From the NCBI RefSeq assembly GCF_012926505.1, contig NZ_JABBNT010000001.1, positions 558,001 to 622,000 of the forward strand: a stretch of 64,000 nucleotides of DNA, in the 5' to 3' direction. The notes under the pieces are model-generated. The model had not been told where the DNA came from. It ran no database searches and saw nothing but the letters and a program-made list of their open reading frames with translations. Position numbers and translations under genes: made by a program. The DNA comes from Pacificispira spongiicola (GTDB taxonomy: Bacteria; Pseudomonadota; Alphaproteobacteria; UBA8366; Aestuariispiraceae). Shown here in pieces: positions 52,743-61,594 of the stretch. How positions within the stretch are numbered: the stretch's first letter is position 1; each line of letters opens with the position of its first letter.

Positions 52743-55094
52743 ATGACCTCCGGCATTGGTGAACGCGTTCTGCGCAAGGAAGATGCCCGGCATCTTCGCG
52801 GAACGGCGCAGTTCGTTGGCGATATAAAGATCGCCGGATGTTGGGAGGCGGCCTTCGTCCGCAGCCCGCTCGCCCATGCGCGAATCCGCGGCATTGAGAA
52901 ACCGGATGGGCTTGAGTCCCGGGTATTCGTCGCAGCGGATATGCCTGATGTGCTGCCCATCCGCGCGGAATCGAGCCTGCCCAGCTATAAGCAATCCGAC
53001 TATCCCGCATTGGCGAAAGACAAGGTGCGCTATGTCGGGGAATGTATTGCGATCTGTATTGCGCCGACACGCGCCGAGGCGGAAGACATCGCAGAATCGG
53101 TGAGGGTCGATCTTGAGCCGCTGCCGCCGGTGGCGTCGATCGATACGGCACTGGAGAAAAACCCGCCCCTTCTGCACGAGGAATGGGGCGACAACCTGTT
53201 CCTGACCACCGAATTCAACAGCGACCTGAGCGAGGCGAAGAAAAATGCCGCGGTCGTAATCGAGCGGGAATACAACACGGCCCGCCAGTGCATGAATCCG
53301 ATGGAAGGCAAGGGCGTGCTCGCCCATTGGGACACGAAATACGACCAATTGGTCGTCTACACCTCGACCCAGGTGCCACATCTGATCCGCACCGGTATTT
53401 CCCAATCGCTGCAGCTCGATCAGGCGGATGTCCGCGTTGTCGCGCCGGATGTCGGCGGCGGCTTTGGATACAAATGCGTGCTGCAGCCAGAGGAACTTTC
53501 GGTCGCCTGGACCGCCCGGCATTGCAATCGCCCGATCCGCTGGACCGAAGACCGCCGCGAGCATCTCACCGCCGGTGCGAATACGCGCGAACACCGCTAC
53601 AAGCTGAAGGCCTATGCCGACAAGAACGGTCGGCTTCTGGGTGTCGATGCGGATATCTGGGTCGATATCGGCGCCTATTCCGTCTGGCCGTTCACGGCCT
53701 GCCTGGAAGCGGCGCAGGCTGGCGGCAATCTGCCCGGCCCGTATGATCTGGGCGCCTATTCCTGCCGGACCTATTCTGTCGCGACGAACAAACCGGCCTT
53801 TACACCCTATCGCGGCGTGGCCCGCCCGGGCGTCTGTTTCGCGATGGAACTGACCATTGATGCCATCGCGCGCGCCGTCGGCAAGGATCCGCTGGAAATC
53901 CGCCGTCTCAATCTCGTCCAAGCGGAGGCAATGCCCTACACCAACATCACCGGCAAATTCTACGACACGGGCGACTACCCGTCCGCAGCGGTGCAGGCCG
54001 CCGACATGATCGGTTTCGACACATTCCGCAAACGCAAGGAAGAGGCCGCGCGTGACGGCCGGTTCATCGGTCTTGGCCTCTCTTCCTTCACTGAGCAATC
54101 GGCCCACGGGACAAAGGTCTTCGCCGCCTGGGGTCTACCGCTCGTCCCCGGCTACGAACAGGCGATGGTCAAGCTGACGCCGTCAGGCTCCATCGAAGTG
54201 AAATCCGGGAACCATTCTTTTGGCCAGGGGCTCGAGACAACCCTGGCTCAGGTCGCCTGCGACTGGCTCAAGGTCGATATCGACCGGGTCAAGATCGTCA
54301 TGGGCGATACCGGTCTCACCCCCTATTCGACCGGGGCCTATGCCTCCCGCGGCATGGTGATGGCCGGCGGTGCGGTGTCAAAGGCATCGGAAGAGCTGGT
54401 GCGGCGACTCCGGATCCACGGTGCCCATCTGCTGCAATGCGATCCGGAAAAAACGGAAATAAAGGATGGCCGTGTCGTCCATGGCCAGGCTTCCGTCTCC
54501 TTCGCCGAGATCGCCGACGCCTGGTACCTGCACCCCGATCGTCTGCCGGATACTGTCAACACGGCGGGGCTTGAGGTTACCGAGGGCTACAAGCCGGACA
54601 TCGACACAGGCGTTTTCACCTATGCGACCCATGCGGCGATCGTCGAGGTCGATCCGGATACCGGCCGCGTGGAAATCCTGGATTATGTGATTTTCGAAGA
54701 TTGCGGCCGCCGCGTGAACCCGATGATCCTCGACGGCCAGTCCTATGGCGGCGCGGCGCAGGGGATCGGCACCGCCCTGTTCGAGGAGACCCTGTACGAT
54801 TCCGGAGGCCAACCTCTGACCTCCACGCTGGCCGATTATGTCCTGCCGGGACCGTCCGAACTGCCGTCCTTCCGGCTGGGCCACAGCGAGTCGCCCTCTC
54901 CGTACACACGGCACGGCATCAAGGGCGTCGGTGAAGGGGCGGCCATCGCGCCGAGCGGCGCAATCGTCAACGCGATCAATGATGCGCTCGCCCCTCTCGG
55001 CGCTGAGCTCACACAGATCCCGGCAACGCCGCATCGCGTTCTCGAAGCAATCTTCGAGGCGAAGGAACAGAATCGAGCAGGAGCGTCGGCATGA
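52743..55094 (+). CDS. Xanthine-dehydrogenase-family molybdenum hydroxylase, large subunit (picA-like)
   Basis: A 783-residue molybdopterin-binding subunit: GIGERVLRKEDARHLRGTAQFVGD start, VVAPDVGGGFGYK, PYRGVARPGVCFAMEL and the C-terminal GVGEGAAIAPSGAIVNAINDAL with the catalytic Glu. The AYRCSFR motif of true CO dehydrogenase is absent. By position it should hydroxylate a pyridine carboxylate next to the ring nitrogen (picolinate to 6-hydroxypicolinate). ATG 52743 starts the operon; the stop overlaps the FAD subunit start (ATGA). Confidence 0.9.
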   Translation: MTSGIGERVLRKEDARHLRGTAQFVGDIKIAGCWEAAFVRSPLAHARIRGIEKPDGLESRVFVAADMPDVLPIRAESSLPSYKQSDYPALAKDKVRYVGECIAICIAPTRAEAEDIAESVRVDLEPLPPVASIDTALEKNPPLLHEEWGDNLFLTTEFNSDLSEAKKNAAVVIEREYNTARQCMNPMEGKGVLAHWDTKYDQLVVYTSTQVPHLIRTGISQSLQLDQADVRVVAPDVGGGFGYKCVLQPEELSVAWTARHCNRPIRWTEDRREHLTAGANTREHRYKLKAYADKNGRLLGVDADIWVDIGAYSVWPFTACLEAAQAGGNLPGPYDLGAYSCRTYSVATNKPAFTPYRGVARPGVCFAMELTIDAIARAVGKDPLEIRRLNLVQAEAMPYTNITGKFYDTGDYPSAAVQAADMIGFDTFRKRKEEAARDGRFIGLGLSSFTEQSAHGTKVFAAWGLPLVPGYEQAMVKLTPSGSIEVKSGNHSFGQGLETTLAQVACDWLKVDIDRVKIVMGDTGLTPYSTGAYASRGMVMAGGAVSKASEELVRRLRIHGAHLLQCDPEKTEIKDGRVVHGQASVSFAEIADAWYLHPDRLPDTVNTAGLEVTEGYKPDIDTGVFTYATHAAIVEVDPDTGRVEILDYVIFEDCGRRVNPMILDGQSYGGAAQGIGTALFEETLYDSGGQPLTSTLADYVLPGPSELPSFRLGHSESPSPYTRHGIKGVGEGAAIAPSGAIVNAINDALAPLGAELTQIPATPHRVLEAIFEAKEQNRAGASA

Positions 55095-55915
55095 AACCCG
55101 TCGGATTCACGCATTCATTCCCGGACACCGGCACCGATGCAGCAGCGGCGCTGAAAGCCGCCGACACAAAGATCATCTCGGGTGGGCAATCGCTCGGCCC
55201 GATGCTGAACCTGCGCCTCGCCCGTCCGGCAAGCCTTGTCGATATCGGCGCCATCGCCGCGTTCAAGGATATCCGTATTGAGAAAGATACGCTCATCATC
55301 GGCGCCGCGGTCACCCATGCCCGGATCGAAGACGGCGACAGCCCGGTGCCGCTGCCCGCCATGATGCGGAGCGTTGCACACAACATCGCCTATCGGGCGG
55401 TGCGCAATCGCGGCACGATCGGTGGCTCCCTCGCACATGCCGATCCGGCCGCCGACTGGGTCACGACGATGACGGCAATCGGCGCGGAACTGACACTGGT
55501 CAATGCCGCGGGCGAACGCCGCCAGATGGCGATGGGCTCGTTCATGCATGGCGCCTATCGCACGGCCCTGAACGCGGACGAGATCATTGAATCCGTCTCT
55601 GTTCCGGTGGGGCGCGGCGATGCCCATTGGGGCTATTACAAGGTCTGCCGAAAGGTCGGTGAATTCGCGGACGCCATCGGTGCCGCGGTTTTCGACCCCA
55701 CCCGGCGCTATGCCCGGATCGTCGTCGGCGCCACGGGCGGCGCGCCGCTTATTCTGGATGAGTTGGCCGTCGAGACGGCGCGCAGCGCAATGCTTCCGAA
55801 AGACGGCCGGATCGAAGAGATCCTGGCACGGGAACTGCCCGACGCGGATCGGGTGAAACGACACCTTCTGGCCACGGCGACCCGGCGCGCCCTCGAAAAG
55901 GTACTTGCAAAATGA
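55091..55915 (+). CDS. Molybdenum hydroxylase FAD-binding subunit (CoxM-like)
   Basis: A 274-residue FAD subunit with the two flavin loops GGQSLGPMLNLRLARP and NRGTIGGSLAHADPAADW. It passes electrons from the Fe-S clusters. Both ends overlap neighbouring genes by 4 nt, so the three subunits are translated as a unit. Confidence 0.92.
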   Translation: MKPVGFTHSFPDTGTDAAAALKAADTKIISGGQSLGPMLNLRLARPASLVDIGAIAAFKDIRIEKDTLIIGAAVTHARIEDGDSPVPLPAMMRSVAHNIAYRAVRNRGTIGGSLAHADPAADWVTTMTAIGAELTLVNAAGERRQMAMGSFMHGAYRTALNADEIIESVSVPVGRGDAHWGYYKVCRKVGEFADAIGAAVFDPTRRYARIVVGATGGAPLILDELAVETARSAMLPKDGRIEEILARELPDADRVKRHLLATATRRALEKVLAK

Positions 55916-57057
55916 GCAACATCCAACCCACGCCGATCACCCTGACCGTCAACGGGCGGAAAGCGACCGTTCTGGCGACGCCGCGGACGCAACTGGCCGA
56001 GGTCCTGCGCGATCAGATGAATCTGACGGCCACGCATCTCGCCTGCGAGCAGGGAGTCTGCGGCGCCTGTACGGTGCGGATGAACGGACGCCCCGTGCGA
56101 TCCTGTCTGACATTCGCCAATAGCTGCGACGGCGCCGAGATCGAGACGCTGGAAGGATATGACGGGGACACGCTGATGGACCGTCTGCGCGAAGCCTTCA
56201 ACCGGAACCATGCGCTTCAATGCGGATTCTGCACGCCGGGCATGCTGGCGACATCCCGCGACATCGTCGCCCGTCTTGAAACACCGGATGAGGCGGTCAT
56301 TCGCCACGAATTGTCGGGTAATCTGTGCCGCTGCACCGGCTATATGGGAATCGTCGACTCCATCCGGCAGGTAATCGAGGAACGCAATGCCCTGGGCATT
56401 GCCGCCGAACCGGCCGCCTCTTTCCCTGAGCCGGACGCGGCCGGCTTTACGCCCTTCGAAGCGGAGGTCACCGCGGCCGAAAAACCGGAAGCCGGCGCCG
56501 CGCAGGGCAAAACCGTCATTCAGGACGGATGGACCGTCGTCAGCCGCCGTGTCACGCTCGACCATGCGCCAGATGCTGTCTGGGACCATTTCAGCGACCT
56601 CAATGCGGTCGCCCGCTGTCTGCCGGGTGCGGAACTAACCGGGCATGATGCGGAAACCTTCGCCGGTTTCGTCGCCGTGAGCTTCGGCCCGATCAAGGCC
56701 AAATTCGAGGGCGAAGGACACTATACTTTCGACCCCGCCACCCATACGGGACGGGTCGAGGGTCGCGGCAAGGACCGCGGCGGCCAGTCCAATGTCGAAG
56801 GCCACATGACCTATTCCGTGCACCCGGCGGAGAGCGGCGACAACAGCGCCGTCGATGTCGATTTCAAGTTCCGAATCGAAGGCCTTCTCGGCCAGTTCAA
56901 CCGGCCCGAACTCGTCAACGGTCTAGTCAATCACATCCTCGCGGAGTTCACCGCGAATTGTGACGCCGTCCTGTCCGGTGGCGAGGTTCGTGAAAGCCGC
57001 GGCGTGAGCGCCTGGGCCCTCTTGCGCAGCCTGATTGTATCCCTGTTCAAAAAGTAA
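55912..57057 (+). CDS. 2Fe-2S subunit fused to CoxG-like SRPBCC domain
   Basis: A 381-residue fusion. Residues 1-160 form a complete CoxS-type subunit with one 2Fe-2S set at Cys45, Cys50, Cys53, Cys65 and a second at Cys104, Cys107, Cys139, Cys141. After an Ala/Pro/Glu-rich linker (about 165-200), residues about 205-350 match CoxG (SRPBCC): DHAPDAVWDHFSDLNAVARCLPGAEL and VSFGPIKAKFEGEGHY. It ends in a hydrophobic tail (SAWALLRSLIVSLFKK) that may touch the membrane. CoxG is normally a separate protein that helps membrane attachment or maturation. Confidence 0.9.
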   Translation: MSNIQPTPITLTVNGRKATVLATPRTQLAEVLRDQMNLTATHLACEQGVCGACTVRMNGRPVRSCLTFANSCDGAEIETLEGYDGDTLMDRLREAFNRNHALQCGFCTPGMLATSRDIVARLETPDEAVIRHELSGNLCRCTGYMGIVDSIRQVIEERNALGIAAEPAASFPEPDAAGFTPFEAEVTAAEKPEAGAAQGKTVIQDGWTVVSRRVTLDHAPDAVWDHFSDLNAVARCLPGAELTGHDAETFAGFVAVSFGPIKAKFEGEGHYTFDPATHTGRVEGRGKDRGGQSNVEGHMTYSVHPAESGDNSAVDVDFKFRIEGLLGQFNRPELVNGLVNHILAEFTANCDAVLSGGEVRESRGVSAWALLRSLIVSLFKK

Positions 57058-57089
57058 GATACCGCCCGCAGGCACCTGCGGGCGGTATC
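57058..57089. terminator. Terminator hairpin between convergent operons
   Basis: A 15-bp inverted repeat GATACCGCCCGCAGG / CCTGCGGGCGGTATC with a very short loop, immediately after the Fe-S/CoxG stop. It probably ends the rightward hydroxylase transcript and may also act on the leftward one. Confidence 0.75.
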
Positions 57090-57150
57090 ATCACCTTGAA
57101 GCGGCCGCCCGGCCGCTTTCTCTTTTCCGGCCAGTCAGACGGGCAACACC

Positions 57151-57684
57151 TCAGACGGGTAGCACCAGGGCGTTCGCCACCAGCAGCGTATCGTATACGG
57201 CGATGCGGGACTTCAGCAGCAGCCCGCCATCGCTTTGCGGCTCGAACCGGTCAAACAGGCGGCCGGCCTGATGCAGACGGCCATCGGGCACATCCATCAG
57301 AACTTCCAGCAGTATGTAATTCGATTGCGCACAGATCGTGCCGTCCGCCTCAATCCCCGTAACCCGCGTATTCGTGATAAAGTGGCGCAGGAACCGTGGG
57401 CCGAACATCGATGTCTTGCTCACGGCCAGAGCCCGATCGCGCATCATGGCACGGCTCTCGCAGTAGACGAGACCGACCGGCATGCCGCGATCGAAATTCT
57501 CGCGTGCGGTGATGTTGTAGAAACCGTCCTCCGTGAAGAAATCAGGCCAATCCTCGAGAGCGCCATCGTCGAGAACGGCGCAATATTCGGCGTTGAACTC
57601 CTCAATCGCCAACCGCGCTTCGCGGCGCGCTTCCCGTGTGTCCAGCGGTGACCCCACCGAGTTTTCCTGAGCATCCATGGTCAT
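57151..57684 (-). CDS. Aromatic-ring-hydroxylating oxygenase beta subunit (picB4-like)
   Basis: A 177-residue small subunit with the SnoaL-like cone fold (RLAIEEFNAEYCAVLDDGALEDWPDFFTEDGFYNIT) and the RVTGIEADGTICAQSNYILLE strand. It has no cofactor and holds the alpha subunits together. It starts one base into the stop of the fused alpha/reductase gene (TGATG), giving fixed stoichiometry. The GTG three bases earlier is an alternative start. Confidence 0.9.
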   Translation of the reverse strand: MTMDAQENSVGSPLDTREARREARLAIEEFNAEYCAVLDDGALEDWPDFFTEDGFYNITARENFDRGMPVGLVYCESRAMMRDRALAVSKTSMFGPRFLRHFITNTRVTGIEADGTICAQSNYILLEVLMDVPDGRLHQAGRLFDRFEPQSDGGLLLKSRIAVYDTLLVANALVLPV

Positions 57685-60503
57685 CACAATCCCATCTCCT
57701 GACGCCAGTATTTGTACATCGCGCGAATGGCCGCCTCTGAAATCAGCGTGTCCGACGTGCCGGCGGGCACCTCCGGATCGAGTGCGATCAGATGCTCGCC
57801 CTTGCGCGTGTTCAGCATGCCGTCCTGCACGAATTTGATGGCCTCGTTGTCTTCCATGCCGAGATAGCCGGCCGGCCCCATCAGATTCCCCTGCCGCAGA
57901 CGGTGCCGCGTCATTTCCTCGTCGTCGTCCTCATAACCGAACATCGTCCAGACCATGGTGAACTCGTTAGGGCCGGTCGGGTTGATCTGGCGCACGCCCA
58001 GCGTATTCATCTCGCGCTGAACGATCAGGTTCGGCCAGACGACCTGCATCGTGACTGACCACGGGCTGTCGAATTCGGGCACGAAATCCATCATGCGCGG
58101 ATCTTCCAGCGTCATCCCGTCGCGATAGGCCCGCATCTGCGATTTATCCTCGTCCGACACCTTACCGGCATCTGACTTGGCAGAGGCCATGGTCGAATGC
58201 CGGCCTTTCGGGTCAACGATCATCGCCGACTTATTGCCCGCCACCAGCAGACCGAAGGTCACCAGGAACGTATGCAACAGCGTCGCGTGATACGGGTCCT
58301 TCAGATTTTCCGGATAAAGCTTCCAGTTTCCGCTCAGCGTATGCCGGTAATGGCCGAGGACCTTGATCTTGCGACCGGAAAATACCGCGTCAAAATCCTT
58401 CAGCATGTCCTCCCCGAGATAGTCTTCGACGCTTTCCATATCCGACGCGAAGGAAGCGAAGATCGCGCCGTTTCGCGTGGCAACGGACAGGCACCGCAAC
58501 CCGTGTTTCTCGGGCTGGAAATCCGGCCCCATTCCGCCTTTACCGGCAGCGCCGCGACGGAACGGGATGCCGGCCAGATTCCCCTTCAGATCGTAACTCC
58601 ACTGGTGATAGGGACAGACGAATTCGTCCGTATTGCCGTGCAATTCCCGGCAGAACTCTGCGGCGCGATGGGCACACCGGTTTTCGAAAACATTGATCCC
58701 CCCGTCCTCGTCGCGCGACACGACGACGGCGGTCGGGCCGACATAGGACCGGATGAAGTCACCGGCATTGGGAATTTCCGCTTCCAGACCGACATAGTTC
58801 CAGGTCCTGCCGTGGAATATCCGCTCGACTTCCCGGTCGAAGATTTCCTGATCGGTATAAACCCAGTCCGGTATCCGTTCGAGGCCCGTGGCCGGCCAGA
58901 CGAAGCGTTTCTCCAGCGGAATTGTCTTCATGTCATCCTCGTTCAATTGGGATAGATCGACGTCCCGATCCGTCAGTAATGCCGGGGAAAGCTCGGTCCC
59001 TTCCAGCATCAGGCTTCGCGCCGCCTGGATCGCTTTCGGCTGGCCGAAATCGACGACCAGTTCAATGCTCCCCTCTTCATTGAGCCCGAAGAATACCGGC
59101 GCCTGTCCTCCGTCACGGCGGACAAGGGTCAAACCGTCACGCATTTGCCCCAGCATCTGGACCGTCCCGCCGAACAGGTCGGACCAGAACCAGGGGAGAT
59201 CGATGCTATGATCGGCCGCCCCGGCAATCGCCATGCCGGTCGACCGGGCCGTCAGATTGGCGTTCTGCCAGCTCTCCAGACGGTGTTCGCGGCCGGAAAT
59301 CTCATCACGATGCACGGCGACATCGCCGACCGCGTAGATCGCCGGGTCCGATGTCCGCCCGATTGGGTTGACGAGGATGCCGCCGCGCTCGGCGACGGCC
59401 AGCCCCGCTTCGCGCGCCAAGGCGTCATTCGGCACTGCGCCGATACCGACCACGATGCAATCGGCGGCCACCATGCGACCGTCGTCGAGCATAACTCCCT
59501 CCCGGGATACGGCGGCGGTCGTGTGCCCCAGTTCCAGCGCCACGCCGTTTGCCACCGCCAGCTCCTGCATGTATCCGGCAGCCTCTTCGGGCAGAAGCCG
59601 TCCCATAAGGCGGGCCGCAGCTTCGATCACGGTGACATGCTTTCCCAGCTTCCGGGCAGCGGAGGCGATTTCGAGTCCGATAAATCCGCCGCCGATCACA
59701 GCAACCTGTGTCGCTTTACGCAGAGCCTCGCCAAGAGATTTCGCATGCCGCAGGTTACGCAGATAGAAGAGCGAAGTTTCGTCGCTGCCGGTGACGGAGA
59801 GTTCCCGAGCCCGAGCACCGGTTGCCAGTACAAGCATGTCATAGGAAAGCTGCCGGCCGTCAGAGAGAGAAACACGCCGTGCCTTCCGGTCAACGCCGGA
59901 CACCTGAATACCATTCAGGAGTTCAATCTTCAGGGCGTCCAGTTCCGCGGCGCTGTATATCGTCGCTTCGTCCAGACCGGACTCGCCCATCAGCATACCC
60001 TTGGACAGCGGCGGACGCTCGTAGGGAAGAACCGGCTCATCGCCAATCAGGGTAATGGTACCGGCAAAGCCATTCTGACGCGCGGCAACGGCGGTTTCGA
60101 CACCGGCCTGTCCCGCGCCCACGATAAGCAGCGCCCTCGGATCCTCCGGCATGCTTTCCGTGTGCTCCGGCGCCGCGTCCGTCTCGGCAAGGCGGGAATC
60201 GGTATCGACCCAGACCTGACCATCGCGGATGTCGACCGCGTAGGTCGCGATGTCCTTGGTGACCGGCGTGCCCTGGGCCTTACCGGTACGGATGTCGAAA
60301 AGCCCCTGGTGTAGCGGACATTCCACGCAGCCGTTTTCGACATGTCCGTCGGTCAGCAGCGCGAAGGCATGCGTACAGATATTGCCGGTCGCATGGATGT
60401 CTCCGTCGAGCGAGAACAGCGCGATGCGCAGCCCGTCCACCTCGACGCCCACCGCACCCTGCGTATGGACGTCAGCCGCCGGGATTGATTGAAACCAGGC
60501 CAT
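57684..60503 (-). CDS. Fused Rieske ferredoxin - ferredoxin reductase - oxygenase alpha subunit (picB-like)
   Basis: A 939-residue single protein holding a whole electron chain. Residues 1-105 are a Rieske ferredoxin (Cys43, His45, Cys62, His65). Residues about 123-510 are an FAD/NADH ferredoxin reductase with GAGQAG (129-134), GGGFIG (271-276) and AVGD (391). From Met525 there is a full oxygenase alpha subunit: Rieske site Cys610, His612, Cys630, His633, then NxxDxxHxxxxH with Asn733, Asp736, His739, His744. The known picolinate PicB system uses four separate proteins. The frame is unbroken and GAGG lies 5 nt before codon 525, a relic of a separate gene. Confidence 0.93.
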   Translation of the reverse strand: MAWFQSIPAADVHTQGAVGVEVDGLRIALFSLDGDIHATGNICTHAFALLTDGHVENGCVECPLHQGLFDIRTGKAQGTPVTKDIATYAVDIRDGQVWVDTDSRLAETDAAPEHTESMPEDPRALLIVGAGQAGVETAVAARQNGFAGTITLIGDEPVLPYERPPLSKGMLMGESGLDEATIYSAAELDALKIELLNGIQVSGVDRKARRVSLSDGRQLSYDMLVLATGARARELSVTGSDETSLFYLRNLRHAKSLGEALRKATQVAVIGGGFIGLEIASAARKLGKHVTVIEAAARLMGRLLPEEAAGYMQELAVANGVALELGHTTAAVSREGVMLDDGRMVAADCIVVGIGAVPNDALAREAGLAVAERGGILVNPIGRTSDPAIYAVGDVAVHRDEISGREHRLESWQNANLTARSTGMAIAGAADHSIDLPWFWSDLFGGTVQMLGQMRDGLTLVRRDGGQAPVFFGLNEEGSIELVVDFGQPKAIQAARSLMLEGTELSPALLTDRDVDLSQLNEDDMKTIPLEKRFVWPATGLERIPDWVYTDQEIFDREVERIFHGRTWNYVGLEAEIPNAGDFIRSYVGPTAVVVSRDEDGGINVFENRCAHRAAEFCRELHGNTDEFVCPYHQWSYDLKGNLAGIPFRRGAAGKGGMGPDFQPEKHGLRCLSVATRNGAIFASFASDMESVEDYLGEDMLKDFDAVFSGRKIKVLGHYRHTLSGNWKLYPENLKDPYHATLLHTFLVTFGLLVAGNKSAMIVDPKGRHSTMASAKSDAGKVSDEDKSQMRAYRDGMTLEDPRMMDFVPEFDSPWSVTMQVVWPNLIVQREMNTLGVRQINPTGPNEFTMVWTMFGYEDDDEEMTRHRLRQGNLMGPAGYLGMEDNEAIKFVQDGMLNTRKGEHLIALDPEVPAGTSDTLISEAAIRAMYKYWRQEMGL
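58931..58944 (-). promoter_or_regulatory. Internal ribosome-binding-like site at the reductase/alpha junction
   Basis: On the minus strand GAGGATGAC precedes the ATG of codon 525 (58931-58929), the natural start of an alpha subunit. It may be a remnant of the unfused state or allow extra alpha subunit to be made. Confidence 0.45.
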
Positions 60504-60509
60504 GACGCC

Positions 60510-61484
60510 TCACACTTTCCCGGAAAGGAGCGGCAGACCGAAGAGACGCGCAGCATTGTCGTGACAGACATTGCGTCGGGTCTTTTCGTCCAGAGGCGCC
60601 GACTCGATAAACTCGACCGCCGCCCCGCTATCCTCGTAAGGGTAGTCGACGGAGAACATGACCGCCTCGTCTCCCATTTCGCCGATCGCGCCGAGAAGCG
60701 ACGGATGGGAGCAGACACCGGAGGTCGTGATCACGATGTTCCGGCCAAAATAGGCGGACGGGGCCCGATCCAGGGTCACGCCCATGGGATAGGCGCCAAA
60801 GCGGCTGTCGTACCGCCATCGCAGAAACGGCAGGGCTTCCCCCATATGACCGAGCGCAACACGCACTTTCGGGAAACGGTCGAAGACGCCGCCAAACAGG
60901 AGGCGTAGCGCGTGGCTGCCCGTCTCGACGCCCCAGCCCCAGGTCGCCCCATACAGAACCGGATGCCCTTCCAGGACATAGGGATTGGCATAAGCGTTGG
61001 TCGGGTGGAGGTAGAAGGGCACATCAAGCGACGACAGTTCCGCCCAGAAGGAATCGTATTCCGCCCCTTCGTAATAGGTGCCATGCGTATGCCCGTTCAC
61101 GAGGCACCCGAGGAATCCAAGCTCCTTCACGGATCGCCGCAGCTCGGCCGCGGCGGCATCCGGGTCGTGCATCGGCAGGGCCGCGAGACCGCTGAACCGG
61201 TCGGGTCGGGACGCAATCTTCCCGGCTAGAAAGTCATTCGCCTTGCGGGCCGCCTCGACCGCATTGTCCGGCGCTTCTCCCTGAACGCCCGGCCCGGTCA
61301 GAGACAGAATGGTGCGAACGATATTTCCCTTGTCCATCAGGTCGAGACGCTCGCCTTCGAAGTCGTTGAGGCGGCGCATCAGGATCTCGGCCTGATCGGC
61401 GGGAATGAGCTTCAGAAAGGCCGCGGAATACTGCTCGAATCCCGGCGCCATGAAATGCTCTTCAAAAGTTATTTTCGGGGTCAT
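60510..61484 (-). CDS. picC: Amidohydrolase-family decarboxylase (3,6-dihydroxypicolinate decarboxylase-like)
   Basis: A 324-residue ACMSD/gamma-resorcylate-decarboxylase type TIM barrel. Metal and catalytic residues are visible in KITFEEH, FYLHPTNAYA, VALGHMGEALPF and FSVDYPYED. These enzymes remove a carboxyl group without oxygen, here expected to turn 3,6-dihydroxypicolinate into 2,5-dihydroxypyridine. Its need is explained by the 2-carboxyl of picolinate and it argues against a nicotinate route. Six nt separate it from the fused oxygenase gene. Confidence 0.85.
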   Translation of the reverse strand: MTPKITFEEHFMAPGFEQYSAAFLKLIPADQAEILMRRLNDFEGERLDLMDKGNIVRTILSLTGPGVQGEAPDNAVEAARKANDFLAGKIASRPDRFSGLAALPMHDPDAAAAELRRSVKELGFLGCLVNGHTHGTYYEGAEYDSFWAELSSLDVPFYLHPTNAYANPYVLEGHPVLYGATWGWGVETGSHALRLLFGGVFDRFPKVRVALGHMGEALPFLRWRYDSRFGAYPMGVTLDRAPSAYFGRNIVITTSGVCSHPSLLGAIGEMGDEAVMFSVDYPYEDSGAAVEFIESAPLDEKTRRNVCHDNAARLFGLPLLSGKV

Positions 61485-61517
61485 TGCCCTTACTCTCCCG
61501 TCCCATCATTTTTTTAG

Positions 61518-61549
61518 TGAGCACACTCCGTATTTATGGAGTATACCCC
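61518..61549. promoter_or_regulatory. Paired MarR-type operator upstream of picC-oxygenase operon
   Basis: GGAGTATACCCC (61538-61549) and TGAGCACACTCC (61518-61529), centres 20 bp apart, in the 110-nt gap before the picC-like start. The first differs from a perfect GGAGTATACTCC palindrome by one base. Confidence 0.6.
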
Positions 61550-61594
61550 CTTTTAAATGATAATCAAGGGTACGCTTCCAACGCGACCAGGGGA

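Noticed and set aside
52743-57057. True aerobic carbon monoxide dehydrogenase (CoxLMS).
   Set aside because: The active-site AYRCSFR segment is missing from the large subunit and the neighbours form a pyridine-carboxylate pathway.
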